Notes: generated by a model from the letters alone, not told the origin. A stretch of 64,000 bases of DNA from UBA993 sp964389365 (GCA_964389365.1 CAYMDO010000005.1:23074-87073), one strand, 5' to 3'; shown: positions 35,189-44,302, counted from the stretch's first letter. Translations and numbers: made by a program.

Positions 35189-36157
35189 TTACTCCGCTTT
35201 TTCAAGCAGGTACTCAATTTCTGCCGTTTCAAAAAGCTTAGCCACAAGCGCATTAATGACTTCGGGTATTTTCGATTCGATCAGGCTTTCCATAACTTTG
35301 TCGCGAATCGTGTCAAACTGCAGTTCTTCCTCTTCCCGGTAGTCAAGCAGTTCAATAATGTGAAAACCAAAACTGGTTTGCACCGGGGCGCTAATTTCGC
35401 CCACTTCCAGGGCAAAGGCAGCTTCCTCAAATTCCGGGACCATTACGCCCCGGCTAATAAAGCCCAGGTAACCGGCATTGTCCTTGTTGCTGTAATCGAT
35501 CGAATACTCGGCAGCCAGCTCGGCAAAATCCCCTCCGGCATCCAAAAGGGCCAGTATTTCCTCGGCCTTTGCCTGATCTTCCACCAGGATATGGCGGGCC
35601 TCAACCCCTTCGGGTTGTGCGAAGAGGGGCCGGTTATTTTCTAAGTATTGCCGTGCCTCTTCTTCAGTCGGTTCAATCTCGGTCAGGGCAAGCTTGCGCA
35701 CCAGCAGGTTAAGCCTGGCATCTTCCCTGAAAGACTCCTCGCTTAAGCCGTAAAGGGTAAGCACGGATAAAAAGTCTTCATACGAGCCGCCAAAACTCTC
35801 GGCAACGATGTTGTTTATCTCTTCCTCCATCTCTTCTTCCGTGATTTCCAGTCCCAACCGGGCAGACTCCTGGGCAATCAGCTTCTTGGCAATTATTTGG
35901 TCCAGGGCATCACGGCCGCCGGCAGCATACAGGGCATCAAAAAGTTCCGCTTTTGTAACCGGTTCGCCGTTTACCAGCGCTGCGTCATCACCTTTGGCCG
36001 CTCCCCAACCGCTAACCTGCAGAGCCAGCAGAACTGAAAGGACAATTACCGCCAGCAATAAAACTGCTGCCAATGGCAACAGGACCTTCGGGTTATAGAG
36101 TTTCTGCCACTGCGTACCTGCCTTTGCTGCCCCATTATCGCTATTATCGTTACTCAA
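35189..36157 (-). CDS. membrane-anchored parvulin-type peptidyl-prolyl isomerase (PrsA/SurA-like)
   Basis: The 322-residue protein has a short hydrophilic N-terminus and one membrane helix (about residues 26-48) without a lipobox cysteine. It continues with a SurA-N-like region (NGEPVTKAELFDALYAAGG...) and a PpiC rotamase domain (EARHILVEDQAKAEEILALL, FAELAAEYSID, GYLGFISRGVMVPEFEEAAFAL, SFGFHIIELLDYRE). Such proteins fold exported proteins at the outer face of the membrane. The start is TTG at 36157 with AGAGGGG 8 bases upstream, since the GTG at 36166 lies within the ribosome site. It follows hisG by 35 bases. Confidence 0.88.
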   Translation of the reverse strand: MSNDNSDNGAAKAGTQWQKLYNPKVLLPLAAVLLLAVIVLSVLLALQVSGWGAAKGDDAALVNGEPVTKAELFDALYAAGGRDALDQIIAKKLIAQESARLGLEITEEEMEEEINNIVAESFGGSYEDFLSVLTLYGLSEESFREDARLNLLVRKLALTEIEPTEEEARQYLENNRPLFAQPEGVEARHILVEDQAKAEEILALLDAGGDFAELAAEYSIDYSNKDNAGYLGFISRGVMVPEFEEAAFALEVGEISAPVQTSFGFHIIELLDYREEEELQFDTIRDKVMESLIESKIPEVINALVAKLFETAEIEYLLEKAE

Positions 36158-36192
36158 TATCGTCACCCCTCTTTTATTTATATATTAAAAAC

Positions 36193-37065
36193 CTACGGTA
36201 TGATTTTGTTCATCGGAAACTCGAGAATTCCTTCCGCCCCTGCTTCTTTCAGCTCACAGATCAGGGTGCGCACCACTTTTTCATCAACAACGCTCTCCAC
36301 CGCCACCCAGTTATCGGCACAGAGGTTTGATATGGTCGGTTTTCTCAGCGCCGGCAATAAGTCGATTACCCTGGAGAGGTTCTCGCTGTGCACGTTCATT
36401 TTGATCATCACTTTCTGCTCGGCCAGCAAGGCCCCTTTCAGCAGGGTAATCATGTTTTCAACCTTTTTATACTTCCAGGGATCCTTTACACTATTGTGGT
36501 TCATGATCACCCGCGGCGTAGAAACAAGCAGCGTTTCGATTACTTTTAAATTGTTAGCTTTAAGCGAGCGCCCTGTCTCGATAATTTCGGCGATTGCATC
36601 GGCCAAAAGAGGCGGTTTAACTTCCGTCGCTCCCCATGAAAAGTAAACATTTACATTGATCCCTTTTTCCGCAAAGTAACGGCGGGTCGTTTCAACAAGC
36701 TCGGTAGCAATTCTTTTTCCTTCCAGGTCCTCAGCCTTCTGAAACGGAGATTCATGCGGCACCGCCAGCACCAAACGCACCGGCCTCAACCCACTCTTTG
36801 AATAGTTCAGATCGGCCAACTCCACTACGTCAGCTGCGGTTTCGGTAATCCAGTCTTTTCCGGTCAGCCCCACATCGAGCACCTGGTCCTCCACATATTT
36901 CGGTATTTCCTGGGCCCGCATCAGCAAACACTCAATCTCTTCATCATCTATGTACGGGTAATATGATCGTTCGCCGATGTGAATATTGTACCCGGCCTTT
37001 TTAAACATATCGAGCGTGGTGCCCTGTAAACTGCCGGCAGGCAGGCCCAGCTTTAGCTTGTTCAA
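36193..37065 (-). CDS. hisG: ATP phosphoribosyltransferase, long form
   Basis: HisG commits PRPP and ATP to histidine synthesis. The 290-residue protein is the long form: the catalytic part begins KLKLGLPAGSLQ and contains DVGLTGKDWI and LVETTRRYFAEKGI, and the C-terminal ACT-like regulatory domain ends CELKEAGAEGILEFPMNKIIP. The long form is feedback-inhibited by histidine and does not need HisZ. The start is TTG at 37065 with AAAGGAG 8 bases ahead, in frame with the conserved N-terminus. Longer readings add non-conserved residues. It is separated from the hisD-B-A-I block by about 26 kb. Confidence 0.94.
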   Translation of the reverse strand: MNKLKLGLPAGSLQGTTLDMFKKAGYNIHIGERSYYPYIDDEEIECLLMRAQEIPKYVEDQVLDVGLTGKDWITETAADVVELADLNYSKSGLRPVRLVLAVPHESPFQKAEDLEGKRIATELVETTRRYFAEKGINVNVYFSWGATEVKPPLLADAIAEIIETGRSLKANNLKVIETLLVSTPRVIMNHNSVKDPWKYKKVENMITLLKGALLAEQKVMIKMNVHSENLSRVIDLLPALRKPTISNLCADNWVAVESVVDEKVVRTLICELKEAGAEGILEFPMNKIIP

Positions 37066-37165
37066 AAAATCCACTCCTTTTATAACCAGTAGTAATAAAT
37101 TAGCATGTAGCCCCGGCACTGTCAACGCGCCGCCATTTCACGGGCATTGCTTCGCCCGGTGCTGC

Positions 37166-37185
37166 AGCCGGCTTTTTTGCCGGCT
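37166..37185. repeat. hairpin in the hisG / dehydratase divergent region
   Basis: AGCCGGC and GCCGGCT form a 7-base stem around six T. A second inverted repeat, CGGGC/GCCCG, is at 37141-37158. Both lie in the 212-base gap between divergent hisG and the first dehydratase-family gene. They could be leader structures. No T-box or riboswitch consensus could be recognised. Confidence 0.4.
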
Positions 37186-37277
37186 TCATATTTCCCGGCA
37201 GGACTTCACGCCCGGTTTAAAGAATTAGGTTGCAGCAAATGTCCCGCGCAAGTTACCAGTCAGAAGGAGGCACCACC

Positions 37278-38624
37278 ATGACCCAAAGTGAAATGAACCG
37301 GGCAAAACGCCACCTGGAAACAACTGCCAGGATGAAAGATATGCTGCCACGCTTTTTTATGAGGATGATGGAAAGGCGCTTCAGCAACGAACCCCTGGCC
37401 TGGTGTATGGTCGGGGTGCCGCCGGAACTGCTGAAAGCATTTGACCTGCTCTTTGAATGGCCGGAAAATTTCGGGACCATGTGCGCCAGCCGGCTGGTTG
37501 CCCCCCGCTTTATCGAAGTGGCCGAAGGCGACGGTTACTCACCGGAGCTTTGCTCTTATGTTACTAATACGATGGGTTACTGCAAACTGTTCAGGGAAAA
37601 GGGCGAGGCCCCCGATGAATCGCCGTTGCCGGGCGGAATGGGCACACCGGCGATGCTTCTAGGTTCCGGTTTTATCTGCGAGCCGCGCTGGAAGTGGTTC
37701 CAGTCGGTGGCGACCCGTTTTTTTGATGTTCCCGTTTACAGCACCGATCCACTGGCGCCCCCCTGGGACGTTGACCCCACAGACCCGCGGATCGAAAATC
37801 ATTACCTGGCCCTGCTGCGGGAGGATCTGGCCGGGCAGATCGATTTCCTGGAAAAGCAGACCGGCAAAAAACTTGATTTAGCTGCCTTGCGGGAGATAAT
37901 GGCCCTGTCGCACCGGGCGCTTGCCTACTGGCGCGATACCCTGGCGCTGCGCAAGGCCGTTCCCACCCCGATGGGCTCAACCGACTATTTCCACGCCATT
38001 ATTCCCCAGATGTACCTGGTCGGCGACCAGGAGGCAGTTGATTTCTACCGGGAAATGTATGAAGAGGTAAAAGATCGGGTTGCGCGCGGAGTCGGAGTGG
38101 CGGAGGAAGAAAAATACCGGCTGATCTGGTTCGGGCTGCCGCCCTGGTTCAATATGGGCATCTTTAATTACCTTGAATCCCTGGGCGCCGTCTTTGCCTA
38201 CGAATCCACTTACAACGTGGGCGACTGCTTTGAAGTTGATTTAGGCGATCCTCTGGAAGCGCTGGTCAGGCGCACCTGGCAGCGCGCCCTCAAGATGCAT
38301 GAATACGGGGCGGAAGCGATGCCTGAGCTGTGCAACCCCGCCGTTTTCGGAGGTTTCGTCGGCAGCAGTTTGCTTGAAGAACTAACCCGCGATTTCAGCC
38401 TGACCGGCGCGGTGATGCACCTGACCCGGTCCTGCAGGGCAGTATCCTTCGGCGAAGTTCACACCCGCAACCGCTTCGCCAAGATCGGCCTCCCTTCTAT
38501 GATTTTCGAAAGCGATATGGCCGACCCGCGTCTCTGGTCGGACGCCCAGATCAAAACAAGGCTGCATGCTTTCATTGAAACAATGGACAAAGCGCAGAAA
38601 GGGGAACAGCCGAGTGACCGCTGA
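37278..38624 (+). CDS. 2-hydroxyacyl-CoA dehydratase / benzoyl-CoA reductase family subunit (first)
   Basis: The 448-residue protein belongs to the HgdB/BcrB (DUF2 HGD-D) family of [4Fe-4S] radical dehydratases and reductases. It shows the family pattern ACMVGVPPELL-like start (WCMVGVPPELLKAFD), CASRLVAPRF, the cysteine-containing CSYVTNTMGYCK, the WFGLPPWFNMGIFNYLE segment and SMIFESDMADPR near the end. The ATG at 37278 has an AAGGAGG site. Its partner gene overlaps by 11 bases. Members catalyse dehydration of 2-hydroxyacyl-CoAs or two-electron aromatic ring reduction. The sequence alone does not decide. No ATP-dependent activator gene (HgdC/BcrAD type) adjoins. Confidence 0.82.
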   Translation: MTQSEMNRAKRHLETTARMKDMLPRFFMRMMERRFSNEPLAWCMVGVPPELLKAFDLLFEWPENFGTMCASRLVAPRFIEVAEGDGYSPELCSYVTNTMGYCKLFREKGEAPDESPLPGGMGTPAMLLGSGFICEPRWKWFQSVATRFFDVPVYSTDPLAPPWDVDPTDPRIENHYLALLREDLAGQIDFLEKQTGKKLDLAALREIMALSHRALAYWRDTLALRKAVPTPMGSTDYFHAIIPQMYLVGDQEAVDFYREMYEEVKDRVARGVGVAEEEKYRLIWFGLPPWFNMGIFNYLESLGAVFAYESTYNVGDCFEVDLGDPLEALVRRTWQRALKMHEYGAEAMPELCNPAVFGGFVGSSLLEELTRDFSLTGAVMHLTRSCRAVSFGEVHTRNRFAKIGLPSMIFESDMADPRLWSDAQIKTRLHAFIETMDKAQKGEQPSDR

Positions 38625-39747
38625 AAAAGCACCCAACCTTATTAACTCCAGGGATTCCATCCTGAATGAGGAAACTATCCGCAGTATTAAAGCAGAAACC
38701 GGAAAGCCGGTGATCGGTTATCTTTGCTGCTTTGCCCCACCGGAGATAATCAGCGCCGCTGGGGCAATCCCCTACCGGATCACCGGGCTGCCCGGCGACA
38801 ACAACTCCGCTGCCGATGCCTATACCGAACCCTATGGCTGCTCCTACGTGCGCAACATCCTGGCCCGGGCGGCCAGGGGGGAATATGATTTTCTTGACGG
38901 GCTGGTTATCTCCCACAGCTGCGATATGGTGCAGCGGCTTTACGGCATCTGGACCTATTACCACCCGCTGGCCTATTCATACCTTTTTAATGTGCCCCAC
39001 CAGGTCAGCCCCCAGGCACAGCGTTTTTACAAACGGGAACTTGACTTTTTCAAAGAAAGCCTGGAAAAATTTACAGGGCATGCGGCTACCCGTGAAAAAG
39101 TGGCCGCGGAGATCGAGCTTTCCAACCAAAACCGGGCTTTGGTGCGTAAACTTTACGATTTACGCAGGAAAAAACATCCGGGTATCAGCGGCAGCAGGAT
39201 GTTCAACCTGCTGATGGCCGGGGGAGTTTTGCCGGCGCCCGTATTCCGGGCCAAACTTGAAGAAGCCCTGGGCACAGCCGAAAAAGCGGCGGGCTCGGAG
39301 CCGGTTAAACCACGTATCCTGGTGTGGGGCAGCATTATGGATGACAGCGCCCTTTTCCGCATGATTGAAGCAGCAGGGGCGGATGTGGTTGCCGACGATA
39401 CCTGCATCGGCTTCCGAACCTGGGAAAAGGATGTGCCCCTGACCGCTGATCCTAACGACGGACTGACCGGGCATTATCTGGTTAACTTCCAGTGCCCGCG
39501 TACCGACCGGGGCCCCGGCATTAAGCGTTTTGGCTACCTAGTGGAAAGAGCGCATGAATACAGGGTTGACGGAATAATAGGCTACGTGATCTCTTTCTGC
39601 GATCCGCACAAGTTCGATTACCCCGACTTGCGCGATTACCTGAAGCAGGAGGGCCTGCCGATGCTCCTGATCGACGACAATTATAGTTTTGAACCGGCCG
39701 GGGCAATCGAAACAAGATTGCAGGCCTTTGTCGAAATGCTCGTGTAA
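38614..39747 (+). CDS. 2-hydroxyacyl-CoA dehydratase / benzoyl-CoA reductase family subunit (second)
   Basis: The 377-residue partner of the preceding gene has the same family fold, with the PVIGYLCCFAPPEIISAAGAIPYRI start. The [4Fe-4S] cysteine candidates are in YGCSYVRN, SHSCDMVQRLYGIW and GYVISFCDPHKFDYP. It ends in LLIDDNYSFEPAGAIETRLQAFVEML, the characteristic C-terminus of these subunits. The GTG at 38614 lies 8 bases after GGGGA and overlaps the first subunit, so a heterodimer is expected. The substrate is unknown. lysC follows after 79 bases with its own apparent leader. Confidence 0.82.
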   Translation: MTAEKAPNLINSRDSILNEETIRSIKAETGKPVIGYLCCFAPPEIISAAGAIPYRITGLPGDNNSAADAYTEPYGCSYVRNILARAARGEYDFLDGLVISHSCDMVQRLYGIWTYYHPLAYSYLFNVPHQVSPQAQRFYKRELDFFKESLEKFTGHAATREKVAAEIELSNQNRALVRKLYDLRRKKHPGISGSRMFNLLMAGGVLPAPVFRAKLEEALGTAEKAAGSEPVKPRILVWGSIMDDSALFRMIEAAGADVVADDTCIGFRTWEKDVPLTADPNDGLTGHYLVNFQCPRTDRGPGIKRFGYLVERAHEYRVDGIIGYVISFCDPHKFDYPDLRDYLKQEGLPMLLIDDNYSFEPAGAIETRLQAFVEMLV

Positions 39748-39826
39748 GTCGAAAAAAAACCTTGTATCATCGCATTATTTGTGCGAGAATAATACCATTA
39801 TTTTTGCCTGAAGGGGCGTGAACCAG

Positions 39827-41068
39827 GTGGCCCTTATCGTCCAGAAGTACGGCGGCACGTCAGTAGCTTCGCTCGATCATATCCGTCGCGTAGCAGAAGC
39901 GGTTGCTGCACGAAGACAGGAAGGTAACGATATTGCCGTTGTGGTATCGGCTATGGGCGGCCAGACGGATCATCTGCTGGAAATGGCAGCACGTATTAGC
40001 CCCGATACACCAGGCCGCGAGCAGGATGCCCTGGTAGCCACCGGTGAGCAGGTCTGCGCCGCCCTGATGGCTATCACTTTAAACAGCATCGGCTGCCCGG
40101 CTAACTCGCTTATGGGTTTACAACTGCCGCTAATTACAGACTCGGTTCATACCAGGGCAAGGATCCTGGATTTGCAAACCAGTAAATTAAAACAGCTGCT
40201 CAACGATGGGGTTGTACCGGTAATCGCCGGGTTTCAGGGGATCAGCGAGGAAGGCAACATTACAACCCTGGGGCGGGGCGGATCAGATACAACTGCCGTA
40301 GCTATTGCTGCCGCGATCCAGGCCGACTGCTGCGAAATATATACCGATGTTGACGGGGTCTACACGGCAGACCCCAATATATGCCCCAAAGCCCGTCATC
40401 TCGACAAAATATCTTACTCCGAAATGCTGGAACTGGCCAGCCTGGGCGCCAAGGTGCTTCATTCGCGTTCTGTTGAACTGGCCCAAAAATATACTGTGCC
40501 GCTGGTCGTTAAATCTTCATTCGGGAGCGACAAGCAGACCTGGATTGTCAACGAGGAGGACATTATGGAATATTCTGTTATTCAAGGCGTGACGCTTGAG
40601 CGAAATGTTTCCAAAATATCACTGATTCGCGTCCCCGACCGGCCGGGTATCGCCCACCGGATTTTGTCGCCCCTGGCTGAAGCAGCCATCAATGTCGATA
40701 TGATCATCCAGAATGCCAGCATCGACGGCCTGGCAGACTTCACCTTCACCATTGCCAAGACCGACCGAGAAAAAGCTACCCGGCTGGTAGAAAAAGTTGC
40801 CGCTGAAATCGGCGCGCCCGAAGTCCTGACCGCCAATAATATCGTTAAAGTTTCTGCTGTCGGCATCGGTATCAAGACTAATCCCGGGGTAGCGGCAAAG
40901 ATGTTTAAATCGCTCTCTGCTGAAAATATTAATATCGAAATGATAAGCACTTCTGAATACCGCATCTCCTGTGTCATTGAGGAAAAATACGGCGAACTGG
41001 CGGTCAGGGCGATCCACCAGGCTTTTGAGCTTGAAGGCCCGCCAATGGCAGATGAGGGAAAGGGCTAA
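39827..41068 (+). CDS. lysC: aspartokinase
   Basis: Aspartokinase phosphorylates aspartate, the first step to lysine, threonine and methionine. The 413-residue protein starts MALIVQKYGGTSVAS and has DALVATGEQVCAALM, ITTLGRGGSDTTAVAIAAA and CEIYTDVDGVYTADPN. It ends with two ACT domains (VPDRPGIAHRILSPLAEA and VGIGIKTNPGVAAKMFKSL) for feedback control by lysine and/or threonine. The GTG at 39827 was chosen because GGGG is 10 bases upstream and the conserved N-terminus begins there. The GTG at 39818 lies too close to it. The 79-base leader has a TCGCA/TGCGA inverted repeat but is too short for a lysine riboswitch. Confidence 0.95.
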   Translation: MALIVQKYGGTSVASLDHIRRVAEAVAARRQEGNDIAVVVSAMGGQTDHLLEMAARISPDTPGREQDALVATGEQVCAALMAITLNSIGCPANSLMGLQLPLITDSVHTRARILDLQTSKLKQLLNDGVVPVIAGFQGISEEGNITTLGRGGSDTTAVAIAAAIQADCCEIYTDVDGVYTADPNICPKARHLDKISYSEMLELASLGAKVLHSRSVELAQKYTVPLVVKSSFGSDKQTWIVNEEDIMEYSVIQGVTLERNVSKISLIRVPDRPGIAHRILSPLAEAAINVDMIIQNASIDGLADFTFTIAKTDREKATRLVEKVAAEIGAPEVLTANNIVKVSAVGIGIKTNPGVAAKMFKSLSAENINIEMISTSEYRISCVIEEKYGELAVRAIHQAFELEGPPMADEGKG

Positions 41069-41069
41069 C

Positions 41070-41993
41070 ATGGGCGGGTTTCGGCAAAACCGGCTCTGGC
41101 AGGGCTTCTGGCAAGTTGCAGACCCTAAAATATGGATCGCTTCCACTATCCCCATGGCTGTAGGCGGTGCGTTAGCTTACGCCTCAAGCAGCAGCTTCAG
41201 CTGGCCCTGGTATTTAACCGGTTTGGCGGCAATCTACCTGATCGAAATCGGAAAAAACGCAATCAATGAATACGTCGACTATTTAAGCGGTGTTGACCGC
41301 TTTGTCGCCCCCGACAAGCGCACCCCCTTTAGCGGGGGCAAAAAAACTATCGTCGACGGCAAACTGAGTTTAAAAGAAAACCTGGCGATCGGGATCATAA
41401 CCATTGCTGCCGGCTGCTTTTTGGGTTTGCTGATAATCTTTTTCCGCGAATTTAACGTCTTCTGGTTCGGGCTGGCCGGGGTTTTCTTCGCCCTTTTTTA
41501 CAGCCTGCCGCCTTTTAAGTTTGCTTACCGCGGCCTGGGCGAGCTCGCTGTTGGCATATCGTTTGGCCCGCTGATCACCTGCGGCACTTTTTTGGTCCAA
41601 ACCGGTACACTGATCCCGCTGGTAATCCTGGCCTCGCTGCCGCTGGGCCTGCTGATTGCCAATGTGCTCTGGATTAACCAGTATCCCGACTACGAAGCCG
41701 ACCTGCAGGGCGGCAAAAGAAACGGCGTTGTGCGCCTGGGCAAGCAAAAGGCGGGTATCGTCTACACCCTGCTGTTTGCCCTTGCTTATCTCGCTATGCC
41801 GGTTCTTGCTCTCTACAGTAAAAACTGGTTCTGGCTGTTGCCGCTAACCAGTTTACCGCTTGCTTTCCGGGCCGTTAAAGTCGCACGCACGCAGTATGAT
41901 AACATCGGGCTGCTGGTCGAAGCCAACGCCAAAACAATTCAAATCTACCAGCTTACCGGCCTCACTATGGCCGCCGCCGCCTTATTATCCTAA
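41070..41993 (+). CDS. UbiA-family prenyltransferase (MenA-like)
   Basis: The 307-residue integral membrane protein has eight to nine hydrophobic segments and the two aspartate-rich regions of UbiA enzymes: NAINEYVDYLSGVDRF and NQYPDYEADLQGGKRNGVVRLG. The order and the GKKTIVDGKLS segment resemble 1,4-dihydroxy-2-naphthoate prenyltransferase (MenA), which makes menaquinone. No other men or mqn gene is in the window, so the quinone role is uncertain. Other UbiA enzymes make hemes or phospholipids. The ATG lies 1 base after the lysC stop, with GAGGGAAAGGG upstream inside lysC. Confidence 0.82.
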   Translation: MGGFRQNRLWQGFWQVADPKIWIASTIPMAVGGALAYASSSSFSWPWYLTGLAAIYLIEIGKNAINEYVDYLSGVDRFVAPDKRTPFSGGKKTIVDGKLSLKENLAIGIITIAAGCFLGLLIIFFREFNVFWFGLAGVFFALFYSLPPFKFAYRGLGELAVGISFGPLITCGTFLVQTGTLIPLVILASLPLGLLIANVLWINQYPDYEADLQGGKRNGVVRLGKQKAGIVYTLLFALAYLAMPVLALYSKNWFWLLPLTSLPLAFRAVKVARTQYDNIGLLVEANAKTIQIYQLTGLTMAAAALLS

Positions 41994-42117
41994 ACCGCGA
42001 CAAGGGGGCGGGGGCGTCTCGTTTACCGGGAACCAGACAATACGGTTAACATTCCAAATAATAAGAAACCGCACAGCTTAATTCGCATAAATGAGATATA
42101 AGTATTCGGCAATCTTC

Positions 42118-43911
42118 TCAATATAAGCCCAGGTCTGACAGCTTTCGGTACAAAGTTGCCTTGCTGATGTTGAGTTTTTCGGCTATCGTGTTTTTCCCTT
42201 CAAAGGAACTTCCGTAAAGTTCAAGGTATTCCTTTAATATAATCCGCTCATAATCGCGAACCCGATCTTTCAGAGGCATAAAAAGCTTCTGGCCCGTTTC
42301 GGCCTGCGAGTCCCTGACCCGCGGGGGCAGGCTGAGTAAAGTTATTGTATCGCCGGAGGACATATTTACCGCATACTCAACAGCATTTTCCAGCTCCCGC
42401 ACGTTACCGGGCCAGTTATACTGCAGCAGGCAGTCCATCGCATCCGGCATAACCATGCTGAACCTCTTGTTTAACATCGGCCCGTACTTGTCAAGGCAGC
42501 ATTGAATCAGGGCTGGTATATCCTCGCGGCGCTCTTTTAACGGCGGGATATGAATTGGGATCACGCTCAGGCGGAAGTATAAATCCTTGCGGAAATTACC
42601 TTCCTGCATCATTTTTTCCAAATCGCAGTTGGAAGCCGCAACAATGCGCACATCCACCGGGATCCTGCTGTTGCCGCCAACCCTTTCCACCGCCCGGTTC
42701 TGCAATACATGCAGCAGCTTGACCTGCAGGTGAAGGGGCATCTCCCCGATTTCATCTAGGAATACAGTGCCTTCGTCGGCCAGCTCAAATTTACCGGCCT
42801 TGCCTTCTTTCCTGGCCCCGGTAAAAGCGCCGCCCTCATAGCCGAAAAGTTCGCTTTCCAGCAGTGTTTCGGGGATCGCCCCGCAGTTGATGCTGATAAA
42901 CGGACCTTTTGCCCTGGCGCTGGCCTGATGAATAGCGCGGGCAAAGATTTCCTTACCGGTACCGCTTTCCCCGGTAATCAGAATAGTCGCATTACCACCG
43001 GCTACGCGCCGGGCCTGCTCTTTTACCTGCTTTATAGCCTTACTTTCGCCGATAATGTCATTAAAAGTATAATCAATAAATGTAGCGCTGAAGTCATAGA
43101 TCAGGCGTCTTGCTTCGGCTATATCCCGAAAAGAAACCACCGCTCCATCGGGTTTGTTTTGCCCCGGAATCGGGCGAACCGATACGATAAAATGCATCCT
43201 GTTTTTACCCCTGCCCTGATAAATCTCTTCTTTTTCGATATATTCAATACCGGTCTTCAGCACTTCCACAGCGGGAGTATCGGCCCAGAACTCGGCCAGC
43301 TTTCTGCCGATAATTTTACCCCGCTGCAACTTCAGCAATTTTTCCGCCGTAGTATTGCAGTGCGTAACAACGCCGTCGGCATCTATAGCCAGCGCCCCTT
43401 CGTGGATTGTTTCAAGGATAGCGGCCAATTCATTTGACAATCGGGTCAGCCTTTCCACGGCATCGCTTTCGGCTACCTTGGCCGCCAAAAGCCGGCTGAG
43501 ATGCTTTAAGAAAGAGGCCACCGCATCGGGTTTTGACATCAGGTTATCTTTCTGCGCCGGGCTGAAAGCAACCAGCCCGATCACGCCAATTACCCGGTTG
43601 CCAAGCATAATCGGGGAACAAACTTCAGCCAATTCCGGGGTTGTGCCCTTGAGTGAAGAAGGATCATAGGTGAGATCATTTACCGGATCCTGCACCACAA
43701 ATGACTGTCCGCTGCGCAGGGTCCGGGCGTAAAGATATTCGCTTTCCAGGAGGCCCAGCTCTTCTTTTTTACCGATTTTATCTTTATATAAACCGCTGCC
43801 GGCCACAACCGTCAGCTCGTGATCGACAACCTCCACTTCTATCGCCATGGCGGCGGCAATCGCATCGGTTAAATCCTGAACCATCGGTTGAATTGACATT
43901 AAACCCGCCAT
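42118..43911 (-). CDS. sigma-54-dependent transcriptional regulator (GAF-like, PAS, AAA+, Fis HTH)
   Basis: The 597-residue protein has an N-terminal GAF-like sensor (about 1-155), a PAS domain (about 165-270, EGALAIDADGVVTHCN...), the AAA+ domain with Walker A TGESGTGKEIFARAIH, the sigma-54 contact motif GGAFTGARKEG, Walker B GTVFLDEIGEM, and R-finger region FRKDLYFRLSVIPIHIPPL. A Fis-type helix-turn-helix lies at the extreme C-terminus (NTIAEKLNISKATLYRKLSDLGLY). It therefore activates RNA polymerase carrying sigma-54. A -24/-12 promoter lies in the divergent intergenic region ahead of the aldehyde oxidoreductase genes, the obvious target. The signal molecule is unknown. The ATG has GAGGT 7 bases upstream. 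Confidence 0.93.
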   Translation of the reverse strand: MAGLMSIQPMVQDLTDAIAAAMAIEVEVVDHELTVVAGSGLYKDKIGKKEELGLLESEYLYARTLRSGQSFVVQDPVNDLTYDPSSLKGTTPELAEVCSPIMLGNRVIGVIGLVAFSPAQKDNLMSKPDAVASFLKHLSRLLAAKVAESDAVERLTRLSNELAAILETIHEGALAIDADGVVTHCNTTAEKLLKLQRGKIIGRKLAEFWADTPAVEVLKTGIEYIEKEEIYQGRGKNRMHFIVSVRPIPGQNKPDGAVVSFRDIAEARRLIYDFSATFIDYTFNDIIGESKAIKQVKEQARRVAGGNATILITGESGTGKEIFARAIHQASARAKGPFISINCGAIPETLLESELFGYEGGAFTGARKEGKAGKFELADEGTVFLDEIGEMPLHLQVKLLHVLQNRAVERVGGNSRIPVDVRIVAASNCDLEKMMQEGNFRKDLYFRLSVIPIHIPPLKERREDIPALIQCCLDKYGPMLNKRFSMVMPDAMDCLLQYNWPGNVRELENAVEYAVNMSSGDTITLLSLPPRVRDSQAETGQKLFMPLKDRVRDYERIILKEYLELYGSSFEGKNTIAEKLNISKATLYRKLSDLGLY

Positions 43912-44131
43912 ATTGAATACCTCGTTTAGCGGCTGTATAACTATGTGCTGATAGTAATTCTGCGCTGATTTTCATAAACCTGCCCTGCTGAGCCTGTTTC
44001 CAACTTTTTTCTCAAATTCGAGACTACGGCGAGCCCCGATACCCGGCAGCCGCAGCGCTGTTTGCAGCTAAAATACCCCCGTAAGCCGGCTAACCGCTGT
44101 TAATCCCGATTACCGGAATCACACCCTGAAA

Positions 44132-44149
44132 TTGGCATAATTATTGCTT
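44132..44149 (+). promoter_or_regulatory. sigma-54 (-24/-12) promoter of the aldehyde oxidoreductase operon
   Basis: TTGGCA followed by TTGCTT gives GG at 44134-44135 and GC at 44146-44147, exactly 10 bases apart as sigma-54 requires. It lies in the 387-base gap (43912-44298) between the divergent sigma-54 activator and the ferredoxin gene. I could not identify a convincing repeated enhancer site upstream. A near-palindrome CTCAAATTCGAG at 44011-44022 is the only candidate. Confidence 0.75.
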
Positions 44150-44182
44150 AATTTTATTGAAGGGTCAGCGGCCACGCTGTTT

Positions 44183-44302
44183 ATGCAGGAATCCAAGCCT
44201 TTGCAGGAATTCAGGGAAATTTTGACGAAGAATATCAGCAATGGCCTTAACATGTATGTAATTTATCCTTTGAAAAACCTGAAAGGAGATGGTTATGCTT
44301 GA
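44183..44302 (+). CDS. possible 39-residue leader ORF overlapping the ferredoxin start
   Basis: An ATG at 44183, about 24 bases past the predicted sigma-54 start site, opens a 39-codon frame ending in TGA at 44300-44302. The TTG start of the ferredoxin gene is 44299-44301, so stop and start overlap (TTGA), as in coupled genes. The peptide starts MQESKPLQEF and matches nothing I know. It lacks a good ribosome site, so it may be chance. Confidence 0.3.
   Translation: MQESKPLQEFREILTKNISNGLNMYVIYPLKNLKGDGYA

Noticed and set aside
39748..39826. Lysine riboswitch before lysC
   Set aside because: The gap is only 79 bases, far shorter than the lysine riboswitch. Only a short TCGCA/TGCGA repeat is seen.
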